The notes: generated by a model not told the origin, from the letters alone. Positions 54,234 through 63,134 are shown, counted from the stretch's first letter. The stretch: DNA of 64,000 nucleotides from an uncultured Bacteroidales bacterium (GCA_947164985.1 CAMUYI010000002.1:62001-126000), one strand, 5' to 3'. Translations and numbers: made by a program.

Positions 54234-54801
54234 GCTTGGATCTTTTTGACTCTGCTTCCCCTCTCTGGCTTGGATGCTTTTCAAATGCATCCCCTCCCAC
54301 AATGGCTTGGATGTTTTTGATTCTTCTAATCTAACAGTCCCCCACCTTAGCTTGGATTATTTTGAATTGTGTGTCTCTCTCTGGCTTGGATCATTTTGAC
54401 TAGTCTCCTTCCTTAGCTTGGATCATTTTGACTCTGATTCCCCTCTCTGGCTTGGATGCTTTTGACTAGTCTCCTTCCTTAGCTTGGATCATTTTGACTC
54501 TGCTTCCCCCTCTCTGGCTTGGATGCTTTTCAAATGCATCCCCTCCCACAATGGCTTGGATGTTTTTGATTCTTCTAATCTAACAGTCCCCCACCTTAGC
54601 TTGGATTATTATGAATTGTGTGTCTCTCTCTGGCTTGGATGTTTTTGATTCTTCTAATCTAACAGTCCCCCACCTTAGCTTGGATCTTTTTGAACCTCCC
54701 CATCGCGTCCAGCCAATAGAGTAGGTCTCTCCCCAAAACAAAAAACACCCATGCCACTCATAGCTTGGATGCTTTTGAATTATTGGCTTGGATGTTTTTG
54801 A
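54234..54801 (-). repeat. Array 1: about 15 copies of a 16-base repeat
   Basis: On the minus strand each unit is TCAAAANNATCCAAGC, spaced mostly 32-45 bases apart with C/T-rich spacers. GCTTGGAT occurs at 54234, 54268, 54305, 54350, 54384, 54416, 54450, 54482, 54517, 54554, 54599, 54633, 54678, 54763 and 54786. Several spacers recur and a larger block (about 54234-54400) is duplicated at 54482-54650. It follows the 3' end of the minus-strand winged-helix gene; two more units are in that gene's leader (55085-55113). Confidence 0.75.
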
Positions 54802-54803
54802 AC

Positions 54804-55067
54804 CTATTCTTCCTGTTGGTTCTGTGCCTCAAACTCCTTCAAATGTTTCATCCCCTTCTCCGTTACAAAATACGCTTGCTCCGGTTCGTTCGGTGTCTCT
54901 ACATACAAGAACCGCACATAACCCATCTCCATGGCAGGATTCAGGTAATGCAACCGAAAATTGCGACGATTATTCAGATGCATATCTCCTTGGATCTGCC
55001 TCCGTGTCTTCGTCTCATCACCGATGCTCTGCAACAGCGCCTCAATCTTATTATGCCTTACATTCAT
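54804..55067 (-). CDS. Small winged-helix protein linked to array 1
   Basis: An 87-residue protein; the stretch TRRQIQGDMHLNNRRNFRLHYLNPAMEMGYVRF...QAYFVTEKGMKHLKEF reads as one winged-helix domain of the type found at the C terminus of Fic and related proteins. It is paralogous to the last 75 residues of the 55924 product (RRQLVADLQLRQKSRRTFIDHYLKPACDMGLIAFAY). A promoter TATTTTTG lies upstream on the minus strand (complement of about 55122-55129). The array of TCAAAANNATCCAAGC starts immediately after the stop codon, so the protein may bind it. Confidence 0.75.
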   Translation of the reverse strand: MNVRHNKIEALLQSIGDETKTRRQIQGDMHLNNRRNFRLHYLNPAMEMGYVRFLYVETPNEPEQAYFVTEKGMKHLKEFEAQNQQEE

Positions 55068-55207
55068 ATCTCCCTCCTTCCTTGACTTGGATCATTTTGC
55101 TTGGATGTTTTTGAAATCCGCTGCAAAAATACAACAATTTTCTGACATACACAAATTTGAGGACTACAAAGTAGCGTTTCGATATACCTTTTTGACAATT
55201 TCCATTG

Positions 55208-55402
55208 TATCACGAACTGGCATACCTCCATCCGAATCATTTTACACCCGATCCGAAGATTGTCGAAGCATATAGCATCGATACTTCCAAACCCTATTTT
55301 GTCATGCGCTTCGCTTCCCTCAATGCCCACCACGACTCCGGCATCAAAGGCATCAACACGGAGATAGCGCAGAGGCTGATTGATATTCTTGAGAACTCAG
55401 GT
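55208..55402 (+). pseudogene. DUF354 gene fragment
   Basis: Sixty-five codons matching the middle of the 53012 product: YHELAYLHPNHF, SKPYFVMRFASLNAHHDSG and ILENSG. The flanks are lost, the 5' side to the winged-helix/array 1 unit and the 3' side to array 2, so it is what remains of a second DUF354 gene. Confidence 0.75.
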
Positions 55403-55860
55403 TCAGCTTGTTCCCTTTCAGACCAGCTTGTTCCCTTTTCTCCAGCTTGTTCCTCTACACACCATAATAGAGTAGGCATGTTCCTTTAGTGGATATTTCA
55501 TTTTTAATTTATCCCTTAAGGGTACAAGCTGTCTATTAACTAGCTTGTTCCTTTATGGCATATACCTATTTATTAATATATTTAGTGGGTACATGCTCAG
55601 TTTTGCAACCGCGGTTGAATTAATGACCATTGCAAAAAGTTGTGTTGAGCGGGAAAAATCGTTTGGAAAAATCGCCCAAGGGACAAATTGTCCCTATGAA
55701 GAAATATTCCACAACTTGTGGAAGAATTATAGTGATCATATTTGGCTTGTACCTTTAGTGGTGTTATCATATTCATTAATTTTCTTAAAGGAACAAGCTG
55801 AAATACCCCCTGGCTTGTACCTTTAAGGCAACAAAATGCACAAGCTTGTACCTTTTTGTG
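55400..55860 (+). repeat. Array 2: dispersed GCTTGTWCCTTT repeats
   Basis: Copies of AGCTTGTTCCCTTT or GGCTTGTACCTTTA occur near 55405, 55427, 55446, 55478, 55543, 55743, 55813 and 55843, with inverted copies (GGTACAAGC, GGAACAAGC) near 55530 and 55788. Palindromes CAACCGCGGTTG (about 55609), GGGACAAATTGTCCC (about 55680) and TTCCACAACTTGTGGAA (about 55708) lie among them. The array is the 5' region of the 55924 gene. Confidence 0.65.
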
Positions 55861-55892
55861 GATGAAAACTTGCACAAGTCGAAAAATTTTTG

Positions 55893-55900
55893 TACCTTTG
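55893..55900 (+). promoter_or_regulatory. -7 box of the TIGR04076/winged-helix gene
   Basis: TACCTTTG, with TTG at about 55870 in the last array 2 units, 24 bases before the ATG at 55924. Confidence 0.65.
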
Positions 55901-55923
55901 CAGTCGCAAAGGAATTTAGAACT

Positions 55924-56574
55924 ATGGCAAGAGACAAACGTGTTCATCAACCATTGAAGAAAGTGCGGATCACAGCTGTGCGGCAGACAGTATATCCGGA
56001 CCTGATGGCTCAATACGAGAACCCCATTGAACATGCGTGTACCATTCACGAAGGGCAAGAGTGGGTGTCGATCGACGCGCAATGTCCGGAAGGATTATGT
56101 GCCGCTGCTTGGGCATCGATGCGGGAGTTTGTGGTAGCTTTGGCGCATGGCAAGGGTAACTTCTACGATGGGTGGATGAAGAATCCGATGAGCGCGATGA
56201 TAAGTTGCAACGATGGGTTCCGGCCGTTTAGTTTTTACATCGAGGCAGTCGATAAACCTGTTGAGGAACCCAATGGGATTGTTGAGGAACCGAGGAACAA
56301 GCGGTTGCGTGGAGATGGTGCTGTGGATGAGCGTGTGAAGATGTTGGTACGTGTGATCGGGAAGGCTGTGCTGCCGCGACGACAACTGGTGGCTGACTTG
56401 CAACTGCGGCAGAAGAGTAGGCGAACGTTTATTGATCATTACCTCAAACCGGCATGTGACATGGGTCTGATTGCTTTTGCGTACCCCAATTCGCCCACCA
56501 AACCCGAACAAGCCTACAAACTGACGTCAAAAGGGTTGGAACTGTTGGCGACAATGGAGGAGGATGCGGAGTAG
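55924..56574 (+). CDS. TIGR04076-type protein fused to a winged-helix domain
   Basis: A 216-residue protein. Residues about 15-110 (KKVRITAVRQTVYPDLMAQY, CTIHEGQEW, PEGLCAAAWASMREFVVALA, ISCNDGFRPFSFYIE) follow the TIGR04076 pattern with conserved Cys residues. Residues about 145-216 form a winged helix paralogous to the 54804 product. It is flanked by array 2 on the 5' side and a cluster of palindromes on the 3' side, which fits a DNA-binding protein acting on its own neighbourhood. ATG at 55924 chosen over 55846, which precedes the promoter. Confidence 0.7.
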   Translation: MARDKRVHQPLKKVRITAVRQTVYPDLMAQYENPIEHACTIHEGQEWVSIDAQCPEGLCAAAWASMREFVVALAHGKGNFYDGWMKNPMSAMISCNDGFRPFSFYIEAVDKPVEEPNGIVEEPRNKRLRGDGAVDERVKMLVRVIGKAVLPRRQLVADLQLRQKSRRTFIDHYLKPACDMGLIAFAYPNSPTKPEQAYKLTSKGLELLATMEEDAE

Positions 56575-56579
56575 AAGAT

Positions 56580-56925
56580 TTTAAGTGGTCGATTTTGACC
56601 ACTTTGGATTTTGAAAGTGGTATGTCGGAAATTCCGAACTACCACTAATTCATCCTCAAGTCGGGGACGATTTTAAACCCCTCGAATCGGTGGGTTTAAA
56701 GTGGGGGACAAATAGTCCCCCGATTGATATCAGTTATTAAGTTTTACTTAAGTACTGAGTTGTTCGAAAAGTTCGAATAACTGAGGAACTATTCGAAATT
56801 TTCGAATGGTTCGATGGGCAGCAAAGGTAGGGTACAAATTGTACCCCTCCTTGAAATGTTATGTAAATTGCGCAGAAAACATAACATTGGATGACTGTTG
56901 CAGAAATTGCAACTGTAGGTGGATA
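56580..56925. repeat. Cluster of perfect or near-perfect palindromes
   Basis: In order: AGTGGTC-gatttt-GACCACT, AGTGGTA...TACCACT around TCGGAAATTCCGA, GGGGGAC-aaata-GTCCCCC, AGTTGTTCGAA/TTCGAATAACT, ATTCGAAATTTTCGAAT, GGGTACAAATTGTACCC, ATGTTATG...CATAACAT and TTGCAGAAATTGCAA. Each has an A/T core and different arms. No gene is seen in this gap. Confidence 0.65.
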
Positions 56926-57139
56926 AATGAGTCGGAAAGATAGCAAAATTCATGCAAAATCGATTATTTTAATAAAATAATTATTAAAAGTTTGTGTATG
57001 TGGATTTTTTTTAATCTCAAATGTATCTTCGACCTGCTACCCTAAAGGGAACCCTTCGAAGATACAGTGCAGCATCGCTGCAAGTAACAATTATTTGTCA
57101 AAAACCATTAAAAATATAAATATTTTTCAGTTTTTTGCC

Positions 57140-57177
57140 CAAATACTTGTGTATTTGAGATTTTTTTTGTATCTTTG
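57140..57177 (+). promoter_or_regulatory. Palindromic promoter of the GIY-YIG locus
   Basis: CAAATAC-ttgt-GTATTTG (57140-57157) centred on the -33 TTG, 20 bases, TATCTTTG (57170-57177). Same operator layout as at 43122-43161. The gap from here to 57480 has no gene I can support. Confidence 0.7.
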
Positions 57178-57430
57178 CACGAAATTGTGTAAATGGGAAA
57201 TCGAGGCGTGATCATCGGTAATTGATGGGAAAGCAGGATAAAGGCTTCAAACAAATCAGAATATAAAGAGGAGAAAATCAAAATCACGGGATATATACAT
57301 AGTATATATAAGGTATGGTGGGATACGTGATTACCCCGATGAGCATAGGGAACGCCCCTGTAACGCCACCAAGAATTCAAAAAAGAACAGGCCAAGCGGA
57401 ATTAAATGTGGTGAAGGAGGGTGGCTTCAA

Positions 57431-58256
57431 AAAAAGGAACAGGCTAAGATATTATAAAACGAGAAAAACAATACTAAGATATGGCACAGGAAGAAAAAGG
57501 ATATGTTTACATCCTGACTAATCCGGCTTTTAGAGAGAATTGGGTGAAGATAGGTAAAAGCAGTCGACCGGTTGATGTGCGTTCGAAAGAATTAGACAAC
57601 ACCGCTGTGCCGCTGCCTTTCCAGATTTATGCGACGATGTGCACGGTTAAATACGCCGAGGCAGAGAAACTCGTACATAAGTACATTGAGCGCTTCACAA
57701 ACTTACGTATCCGTAATAACCGAGAGTTCTTCAACGTGAAGCCGGAAGATGCGCTGGAGATCTTCTATGACGTGCAGTTGGTTATTGATGATGCAGAGAT
57801 TGAAGTATTTCAAGACAAAGCACCGAAGTCCAAGCATAAGTCAAAAAAGGAACAGGCTAAGATATTATAAAACGAGAAAAACAATACTAAGATATGGCAC
57901 AGGAAGAAAAAGGATATGTTTACATCCTGACTAATCCGGCTTTTAGAGAGAATTGGGTGAAGATAGGTAAAAGCAGTCGACCGGTTGATGTGCGTTCGAA
58001 AGAATTAGACAACACCGCTGTGCCGCTGCCTTTCCAGATTTATGCGACGATGTGCACGGTTAAATACGCCGAGGCAGAGAAACTCGTACATAAGTACATT
58101 GAGCGCTTCACAAACTTACGTATCCGTAATAACCGAGAGTTCTTCAACGTGAAGCCGGAAGATGCGCTGGAGATCTTCTATGACGTGCAGTTGGTTATTG
58201 ATGATGCAGAGATTGAAGTATTTCAAGACAAAGCACCGAAGTCCAAGCATAAGTCA
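57431..58256 (+). repeat. Tandem duplication, 413-base unit
   Basis: 57431-57843 and 57844-58256 are the same sequence as far as I can see. The junction is marked by AAAAAAGGAACAGGCTAAG, and a diverged earlier copy of that boundary is at about 57369. The unit length is not a multiple of three, so the first gene copy is truncated. Confidence 0.8.
57481..57870 (+). pseudogene. Truncated GIY-YIG (T5orf172-type) gene copy
   Basis: A 129-residue frame encoding the GIY-YIG-like domain (GYVYILTNPAF.ENWVKIGKS...AEKLVHKYIERF) but ending KKEQAKIL where the tandem duplication joins. It lacks the C-terminal domain of the complete copy. It could still be expressed as a stand-alone domain. Confidence 0.7.
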
Positions 58257-58601
58257 AAAAAGGAACAGGCTAAGCCGGAGCAACATATCTTTTATTGCAA
58301 GAGAGCAGGGAGCGATGCACAGGGATATTATAAGGAAGAAACGGATGAGTTTGTAGTGTTGGCGGGTAGTGAGTTGCGGAGTGGTGAGTGCGATTCGCTC
58401 AAACCGCAATCCATCGAGAAACGCAAAGCCTTTATCGAGGCCAATTGTACACAATCGAAAGGCAAAATCATCCTCAAAGCAGATTACACTTTCGCTTCAC
58501 CATCTGCAGCTGCTAAAATGGTAGTCGGTGGTAGTTCCAATGGTTGGACAAGATGGAAAGATGCGGACGGAAAAACATTAAGCGAAGTATATAGAAAATA
58601 G
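57894..58601 (+). CDS. GIY-YIG (T5orf172/Mug113-type) nuclease with DUF4357 domain
   Basis: A 235-residue protein. The N-terminal 100 residues form a T5orf172-type GIY-YIG domain (GYVYILTN at 8-15, VKIGKSSRPVDVRSKEL, FYDVQLVID). The C-terminal part (FVVLAGSELRSG, CSI-like SIEKRKAFIE, SPSAAAKMVVGGSSNGWTRWKDADGKTL) is a DUF4357 domain, also found next to restriction enzymes. A probable partner of the type IIG enzyme 71 bases downstream. Confidence 0.85.
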   Translation: MAQEEKGYVYILTNPAFRENWVKIGKSSRPVDVRSKELDNTAVPLPFQIYATMCTVKYAEAEKLVHKYIERFTNLRIRNNREFFNVKPEDALEIFYDVQLVIDDAEIEVFQDKAPKSKHKSKKEQAKPEQHIFYCKRAGSDAQGYYKEETDEFVVLAGSELRSGECDSLKPQSIEKRKAFIEANCTQSKGKIILKADYTFASPSAAAKMVVGGSSNGWTRWKDADGKTLSEVYRK

Positions 58602-58672
58602 CAATAATTCAAAAAAGGAAACTGGCTGAAGGGGGTAAGTGAAAATATAATTGAACGAGAAAAAGTAAAACT

Positions 58673-61600
58673 ATGTTTTTTCAGAATAGTGTCATAAAGA
58701 AGTACCTCGCGGCGCTTGATAATGAGCGTGTAGCAAAGGTGTGGGAAGATTATAAAGCGTATTTCTTGAACAAGGAGATACAGGAGAATATACGCTCAAG
58801 CAAAGAGGAACAATTCCAAGAGGGATTTCTGCGGGAGTTGTTCGTAAAGGTGTTGGGTTATACGCTTAACCCTTCACCAAACTTTAACCTTATCACCGAG
58901 CAGAAGAACGAGACCGATGCCAAGAAAGCGGATGGCGCTATATTGAGGGATGAGAAAGTGATCGGTGTCATTGAGTTGAAAGACCACAAGACGACCGACC
59001 TCAGCCACGTCGAGCGGCAAGCTTTCGGCTATAAGAGCCAGCACAAAGATACGAAGTATGTGGTCATCTCTAATTTCGAGAAACTGCGTTTCTATATCGA
59101 CAATGCGGTAGAGCATATCGAGTGGAACCTATTCACACTGAATGAGGAGGATTTCCGGCTGCTCTATTTCTGTTTGGCGTGGGAAAACATCAATGCGGAT
59201 CTTCCGCTCAAAGCCAAGTTAGAGAGCGTCAGCAACGAAGATCATATTACCCAGCAGCTCTACAAAGACTACTCGGCGTTTAAAAGGGAGATATTTGCCG
59301 ATATACTCGCCAACAATACAACCGATGAAACGCCGAAAGAGCAAAAACTACTCTTTTTCAAGAAAACCCAAAAACTGCTTGACCGACTGCTGTTCATCTT
59401 CTTTGCGGAAGACTGCGGTTTGTTGCCGCCGAACTCGATGGTTGAGATTCTCAAGCAATGGGAGCAACTGAAGGAAATGGACGAGTATGTGCCGCTGTAC
59501 AACCGTATCAAGAAATATTTTGGATATATGGACACCGGTTGGCAGGGCAAGAAATACGAGATCTTTGCTTATAACGGTGGACTGTTCAAACCAGATGAGG
59601 TGCTTGATAGCATCAAAATCAGCGATGACATCTTGGCACGGTTTACGCGGAAGTTGGCAGACTATGACTATTCAACGGAAGTCGATGTGAACATCCTCGG
59701 ACATATCTTCGAGAACTCGCTCAACGAAATCGAAGAAGTCACAGCCCAGATTAACGCCGGTGAGGCGCCTATGGTGTCAAAGAGAAAGCGCGACGGTGTC
59801 TTCTATACACCGCAGTATATCACCAAATACATCGTGGAGAACACGGTCGGTCGGCTATGTGCTGAGAAGAAAGCCGAGATGGGTATTGACGAAGCCGAGT
59901 ATTTCGCTGATAAGAACCGACAGATGGCGACCAAGAAGCGCTTGCTCGACCAACTCACCAAGTACCGCGATTGGCTGCTTGGCATCACGATTTGTGACCC
60001 CGCTTGCGGTTCGGGTGCTTTCCTCAATGCCGCACTCCAGTTCTTGATGGCAGAACATAAACTGCTTGATGAGATGGAAGCCAAGATCACCGGCTCAACC
60101 ATCGCTTTCCAAGCGGTGGAGAACTCTATCCTCGAAAACAACCTCTACGGCGTGGATATCAACGAAGAGAGTGTTGAGATAGCCCGTCTCGCCTTGTGGC
60201 TTCGTACCGCCAAACCCCACCGCAAACTCAACTCGCTCAATAACAATATCAAGTGCGGCAACTCCCTCATCTCCGATCCTGAAATAGCGGGAGAGAAGGC
60301 TTTTGATTGGCAGAAAGAGTTTCCGCAAGTGTTTGAAAAAGGCGGTTTTGATGTAGTAATAGGTAATCCACCGTATGTGAGTGCTATTATGCAGGTAGCC
60401 TCAGAAGAAATGTTTAAACAAAGACAAGCGATAATTGATAGTGTACGCTACAAGTCCTTATACCAAAAGTGGGATTTATATATTCCGTTTATTGAATTAG
60501 GAATTCGCCATTTATGTAAAGAGAATGGTTTGTGTGCAATGATTGTTCCTTATCCGCTTGTTAATCAGTTGTACGCGCAAAAATCTCGTGAAATGCTTTT
60601 AGATGAGTTCTCTCTATATGAGGTCTCTGATCTTAAAGGGACAAAAGTATTTGAGGATGCTGTTGTAACGAGCACTATGTTCTTTGTCCAAAAGCGTAAA
60701 GAGAGACAACCCATTCGCATATCCAAAATAGATAATAGTTCTCTACATGTACTATATCAAAAAGATAGAGATACTTTGTTGCAAGATGAAAAGTCATTTG
60801 TTTGGAATTTAGATAATACCGAAAAGAAGACGAATCATCACGAAGGAATGAAAGTGCTTGGGGACTATTGCTATATAAGTGTTGGTATGGTTCTAAATGC
60901 AGATGAGCGGACAGCAAAGGGTGAGTTTGTAAAGGACGATTTGGTGAGCGAGACAAAAGATGAAATACATTGCAGAGAGTATATAGAAGCAAAAGATATA
61001 GACAAATACCTTATTAAAAGGATTCGTTTCTTGGAGTACAACACAGAAAGATGTCCTGATAAATTAAGAAGGCCTACTTTTAGAGAACTATATAATGTTC
61101 CTAAATTATTGACGAATAAATTAGGCATTCTAAAAGCCACAATTGATAATAACAATCTATTGTGTGACCAAACAAATAGAATTTGTATTCTTTGGAAGGA
61201 TCTTAAAGGAGTAGAAAATAGTAGTATTGCGGGTAGTGTTAAGAGATATTCATCTATGTCAAGAGAAGAGATGGAGACTCTTTCAGAAAGTGTAGATTTA
61301 CGATATTTATTAGCCATTCTTAATTCTAAATACGCAAATAGTATTTTGGACGATATTAGAGGAGATGGTAATATTGATGTAAACCCGGAATATATCCGTA
61401 ATATTCCTATCCCCGAATGTGCTGACCAACAGCCCTTTATTAACCTTGCTGACCGCATGTTGTCTCTCAACAAAGACCTCCAAGCCAAGCGTGCGCGCTT
61501 CCTCCGTCGCCTCCAAGACAATATGCCGGAAGTAAAGGTAACGGGTGCTTTAGAGACCTTCGATACCCTTAATTTTTCGGGCTTTGTTGCTGAACTCAAA

Positions 61601-61780
61601 AAGCAGAAGATCAAATTGAGCCTTGTTCAACAAGACGAATGGGAAGAATACTTCGGACAGTATAAAGCGGCTCTGAATGAGATATCAGCACAGATAAGTG
61701 CGACGGATAAAGAGATCGATGAGCGGGTTTATGCGTTATACGGTTTAACGGAAGATGAGATAAAAACGATAGAACAATAA
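58673..61780 (+). CDS. Type IIG restriction-modification enzyme (Eco57I-like)
   Basis: A 1035-residue fused nuclease-methyltransferase. The N-terminal PD-(D/E)xK part has DAKKADGAIL (about 81-90) and VIGVIELKDHK (about 97-107). The N6-adenine methyltransferase has motif I ICDPACGSGAF (about 439-449), GVDINEESVEIARLALW and motif IV IGNPPYVSA (about 561-569). The C-terminal third, ending in TaqI_C-like residues, should read the DNA target. Methylation protects host DNA; foreign DNA is cut. All motifs look intact. Confidence 0.9.
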   Translation: MFFQNSVIKKYLAALDNERVAKVWEDYKAYFLNKEIQENIRSSKEEQFQEGFLRELFVKVLGYTLNPSPNFNLITEQKNETDAKKADGAILRDEKVIGVIELKDHKTTDLSHVERQAFGYKSQHKDTKYVVISNFEKLRFYIDNAVEHIEWNLFTLNEEDFRLLYFCLAWENINADLPLKAKLESVSNEDHITQQLYKDYSAFKREIFADILANNTTDETPKEQKLLFFKKTQKLLDRLLFIFFAEDCGLLPPNSMVEILKQWEQLKEMDEYVPLYNRIKKYFGYMDTGWQGKKYEIFAYNGGLFKPDEVLDSIKISDDILARFTRKLADYDYSTEVDVNILGHIFENSLNEIEEVTAQINAGEAPMVSKRKRDGVFYTPQYITKYIVENTVGRLCAEKKAEMGIDEAEYFADKNRQMATKKRLLDQLTKYRDWLLGITICDPACGSGAFLNAALQFLMAEHKLLDEMEAKITGSTIAFQAVENSILENNLYGVDINEESVEIARLALWLRTAKPHRKLNSLNNNIKCGNSLISDPEIAGEKAFDWQKEFPQVFEKGGFDVVIGNPPYVSAIMQVASEEMFKQRQAIIDSVRYKSLYQKWDLYIPFIELGIRHLCKENGLCAMIVPYPLVNQLYAQKSREMLLDEFSLYEVSDLKGTKVFEDAVVTSTMFFVQKRKERQPIRISKIDNSSLHVLYQKDRDTLLQDEKSFVWNLDNTEKKTNHHEGMKVLGDYCYISVGMVLNADERTAKGEFVKDDLVSETKDEIHCREYIEAKDIDKYLIKRIRFLEYNTERCPDKLRRPTFRELYNVPKLLTNKLGILKATIDNNNLLCDQTNRICILWKDLKGVENSSIAGSVKRYSSMSREEMETLSESVDLRYLLAILNSKYANSILDDIRGDGNIDVNPEYIRNIPIPECADQQPFINLADRMLSLNKDLQAKRARFLRRLQDNMPEVKVTGALETFDTLNFSGFVAELKKQKIKLSLVQQDEWEEYFGQYKAALNEISAQISATDKEIDERVYALYGLTEDEIKTIEQ

Positions 61781-61791
61781 ATGGAACTAAT

Positions 61792-62727
61792 ATGGGGAAA
61801 TTAGATAAATCCATTATTATTAGCAGACTTGCCAAGATTAAGTATTTATATAAAATTGGTATAGAACAATCGAAACAAGTAGGCGCGTTTGCTGGTTTCT
61901 CGATTTTGACATTTCACGATAGTGCAGAAATGTTCCTGTTGCTGGTGCTTGAAGACAAAGGCGATCCAAGACCCAAAAATAAACATTCAGAACCAATATC
62001 GTTTATAGGTTACTGGGATTTGTTTGAGGATTTAACTCTCAAAGAATCTATGAATAATTTAAAGGAACGCCGCAGATATCTTAAGCATAAAGGTTTATTT
62101 CCCTCAGCATCTGATATTGAAGAAAGTCGTATCACAATTACTCAATTCTTTAGAGAGAATACTTTAAAGCTATTCGGAGAAGATTTTGATTCGATTTCTT
62201 TAGCCGACTTGATAGAATTCCCAAACATTAAAGAATATGTCCAAAAAGCAGAAAAATTCTTAATCGAAAATAATATTTATGAATGCCTATACAATGCTCG
62301 CATCGGATTTGATGAGTTATTATCTACTTATGAATCAGATAAGATGCGATGGTATGATAGCATTTTTAATGTGGGAGAAAAAATTGGAACGGGGTTTGAG
62401 AAAATTGTCCCCAAAAGGGAGACAAATAAAGCGCGTTGGTTTGAACAAGTTACAAAGACAACAAATGCCATTCGTGATGTATTAAAGATTTCTGCTCTCG
62501 GAATTGACTACAAAAAATATGCTCTTTTTGAATTTATAACTCCCCAATTATATGAATCATATAGTATTGAAGGCGAGAAGAGATATTTAGTTGAATCTGC
62601 TGAGTCTTTTACATCTACCAAGTCTATCAAACAGGAGGATTGCAGATTTTGTATAGATTTTGTTATTGATAGCGCTTTGAAGTTGCAAGAGTTTCAATTT
62701 AGTATTAAAGATTATTTGAAAAAATAA
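61792..62727 (+). CDS. Helical protein downstream of the type IIG gene
   Basis: A 311-residue, mostly helical protein I cannot assign. An early stretch FSILTFHDSAEMFLLLVLED and RRRYLKHKGLFPSASDIEE contain an Rx4H that loosely recalls HEPN RNases, a weak resemblance. It begins 11 bases after the restriction gene, so it probably shares its transcript and may be an accessory protein. Confidence 0.65.
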   Translation: MGKLDKSIIISRLAKIKYLYKIGIEQSKQVGAFAGFSILTFHDSAEMFLLLVLEDKGDPRPKNKHSEPISFIGYWDLFEDLTLKESMNNLKERRRYLKHKGLFPSASDIEESRITITQFFRENTLKLFGEDFDSISLADLIEFPNIKEYVQKAEKFLIENNIYECLYNARIGFDELLSTYESDKMRWYDSIFNVGEKIGTGFEKIVPKRETNKARWFEQVTKTTNAIRDVLKISALGIDYKKYALFEFITPQLYESYSIEGEKRYLVESAESFTSTKSIKQEDCRFCIDFVIDSALKLQEFQFSIKDYLKK

Positions 62728-62728
62728 T

Positions 62729-62875
62729 ATGCCCTGTCCACATAACAATATCGACTGCCCCTGCACGAAAGAAGGATGTCCTCGGCACGGAAAGTGTTGC
62801 GAGTGCGTTGCACATCACAAAGAACACGGGAAGAAGTTACCGGCGTGTTTGAGGGGAATAGAGTGGGAGAGGTAA
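62729..62875 (+). CDS. Cysteine-rich small protein (DUF6485-like)
   Basis: A 48-residue frame, MPCPHNNIDCPCTKEGCPRH then GKCCECVAHHKE and LPACLRG, with the spacing of Cys pairs seen in short DUF6485-type zinc-binding proteins. It begins one base after the previous stop codon. Confidence 0.75.
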   Translation: MPCPHNNIDCPCTKEGCPRHGKCCECVAHHKEHGKKLPACLRGIEWER

Positions 62876-63134
62876 TAGCAACATCCGGAAGCATCCAAAT
62901 AGCATCCAATTAGCGTCCAATCCCGACGGTGAGCCGACAGTCAACCGACAGTCAAGGCTAAGATGACAGGAAGAATGAAGCAAGAAACAACCAGTTTTTG
63001 AGCAACATATACTATATTATATATTATATATAATATACAATTATGAGCCTTGTTCGCAGCTGAAATAGAGTGGTAAGTTGCTTACGCCTTCACATGAGTG
63101 AATGCTAAATGAAAGGTAAAGAGAATTAGAGAAT
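62876..63134. other. Gap with no recognised feature
   Basis: Contains AGCATCCAAATAGCATCCAA-like short repeats (62889-62920) and a TATATTATATATTATATATA stretch (63005-63038). No clear promoter or gene. Confidence 0.4.

Noticed and set aside
54234..54801. Array 1 as a CRISPR array
   Set aside because: The repeat is only about 16 bases and not constant (two variable positions), spacers are C/T-rich and several are duplicated, spacing varies from 23 to 85 bases, and there are no cas genes.
54765..55275. Three plus-strand open frames of about 105 residues
   Set aside because: They are antisense to the clear minus-strand winged-helix gene or run through the array; no motif or promoter supports them.
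57315..57521. 68-residue open frame before the GIY-YIG gene
   Set aside because: It reads through the duplication boundary in another frame (the same peptide appears at 57749-57934), so it is a shadow of the repeat.
62040..62130. HEPN RNase motif in the 61792 product
   Set aside because: The Rx4H occurs in a lysine/arginine-rich stretch without the usual polar residue after Arg or a clear two-helix context.
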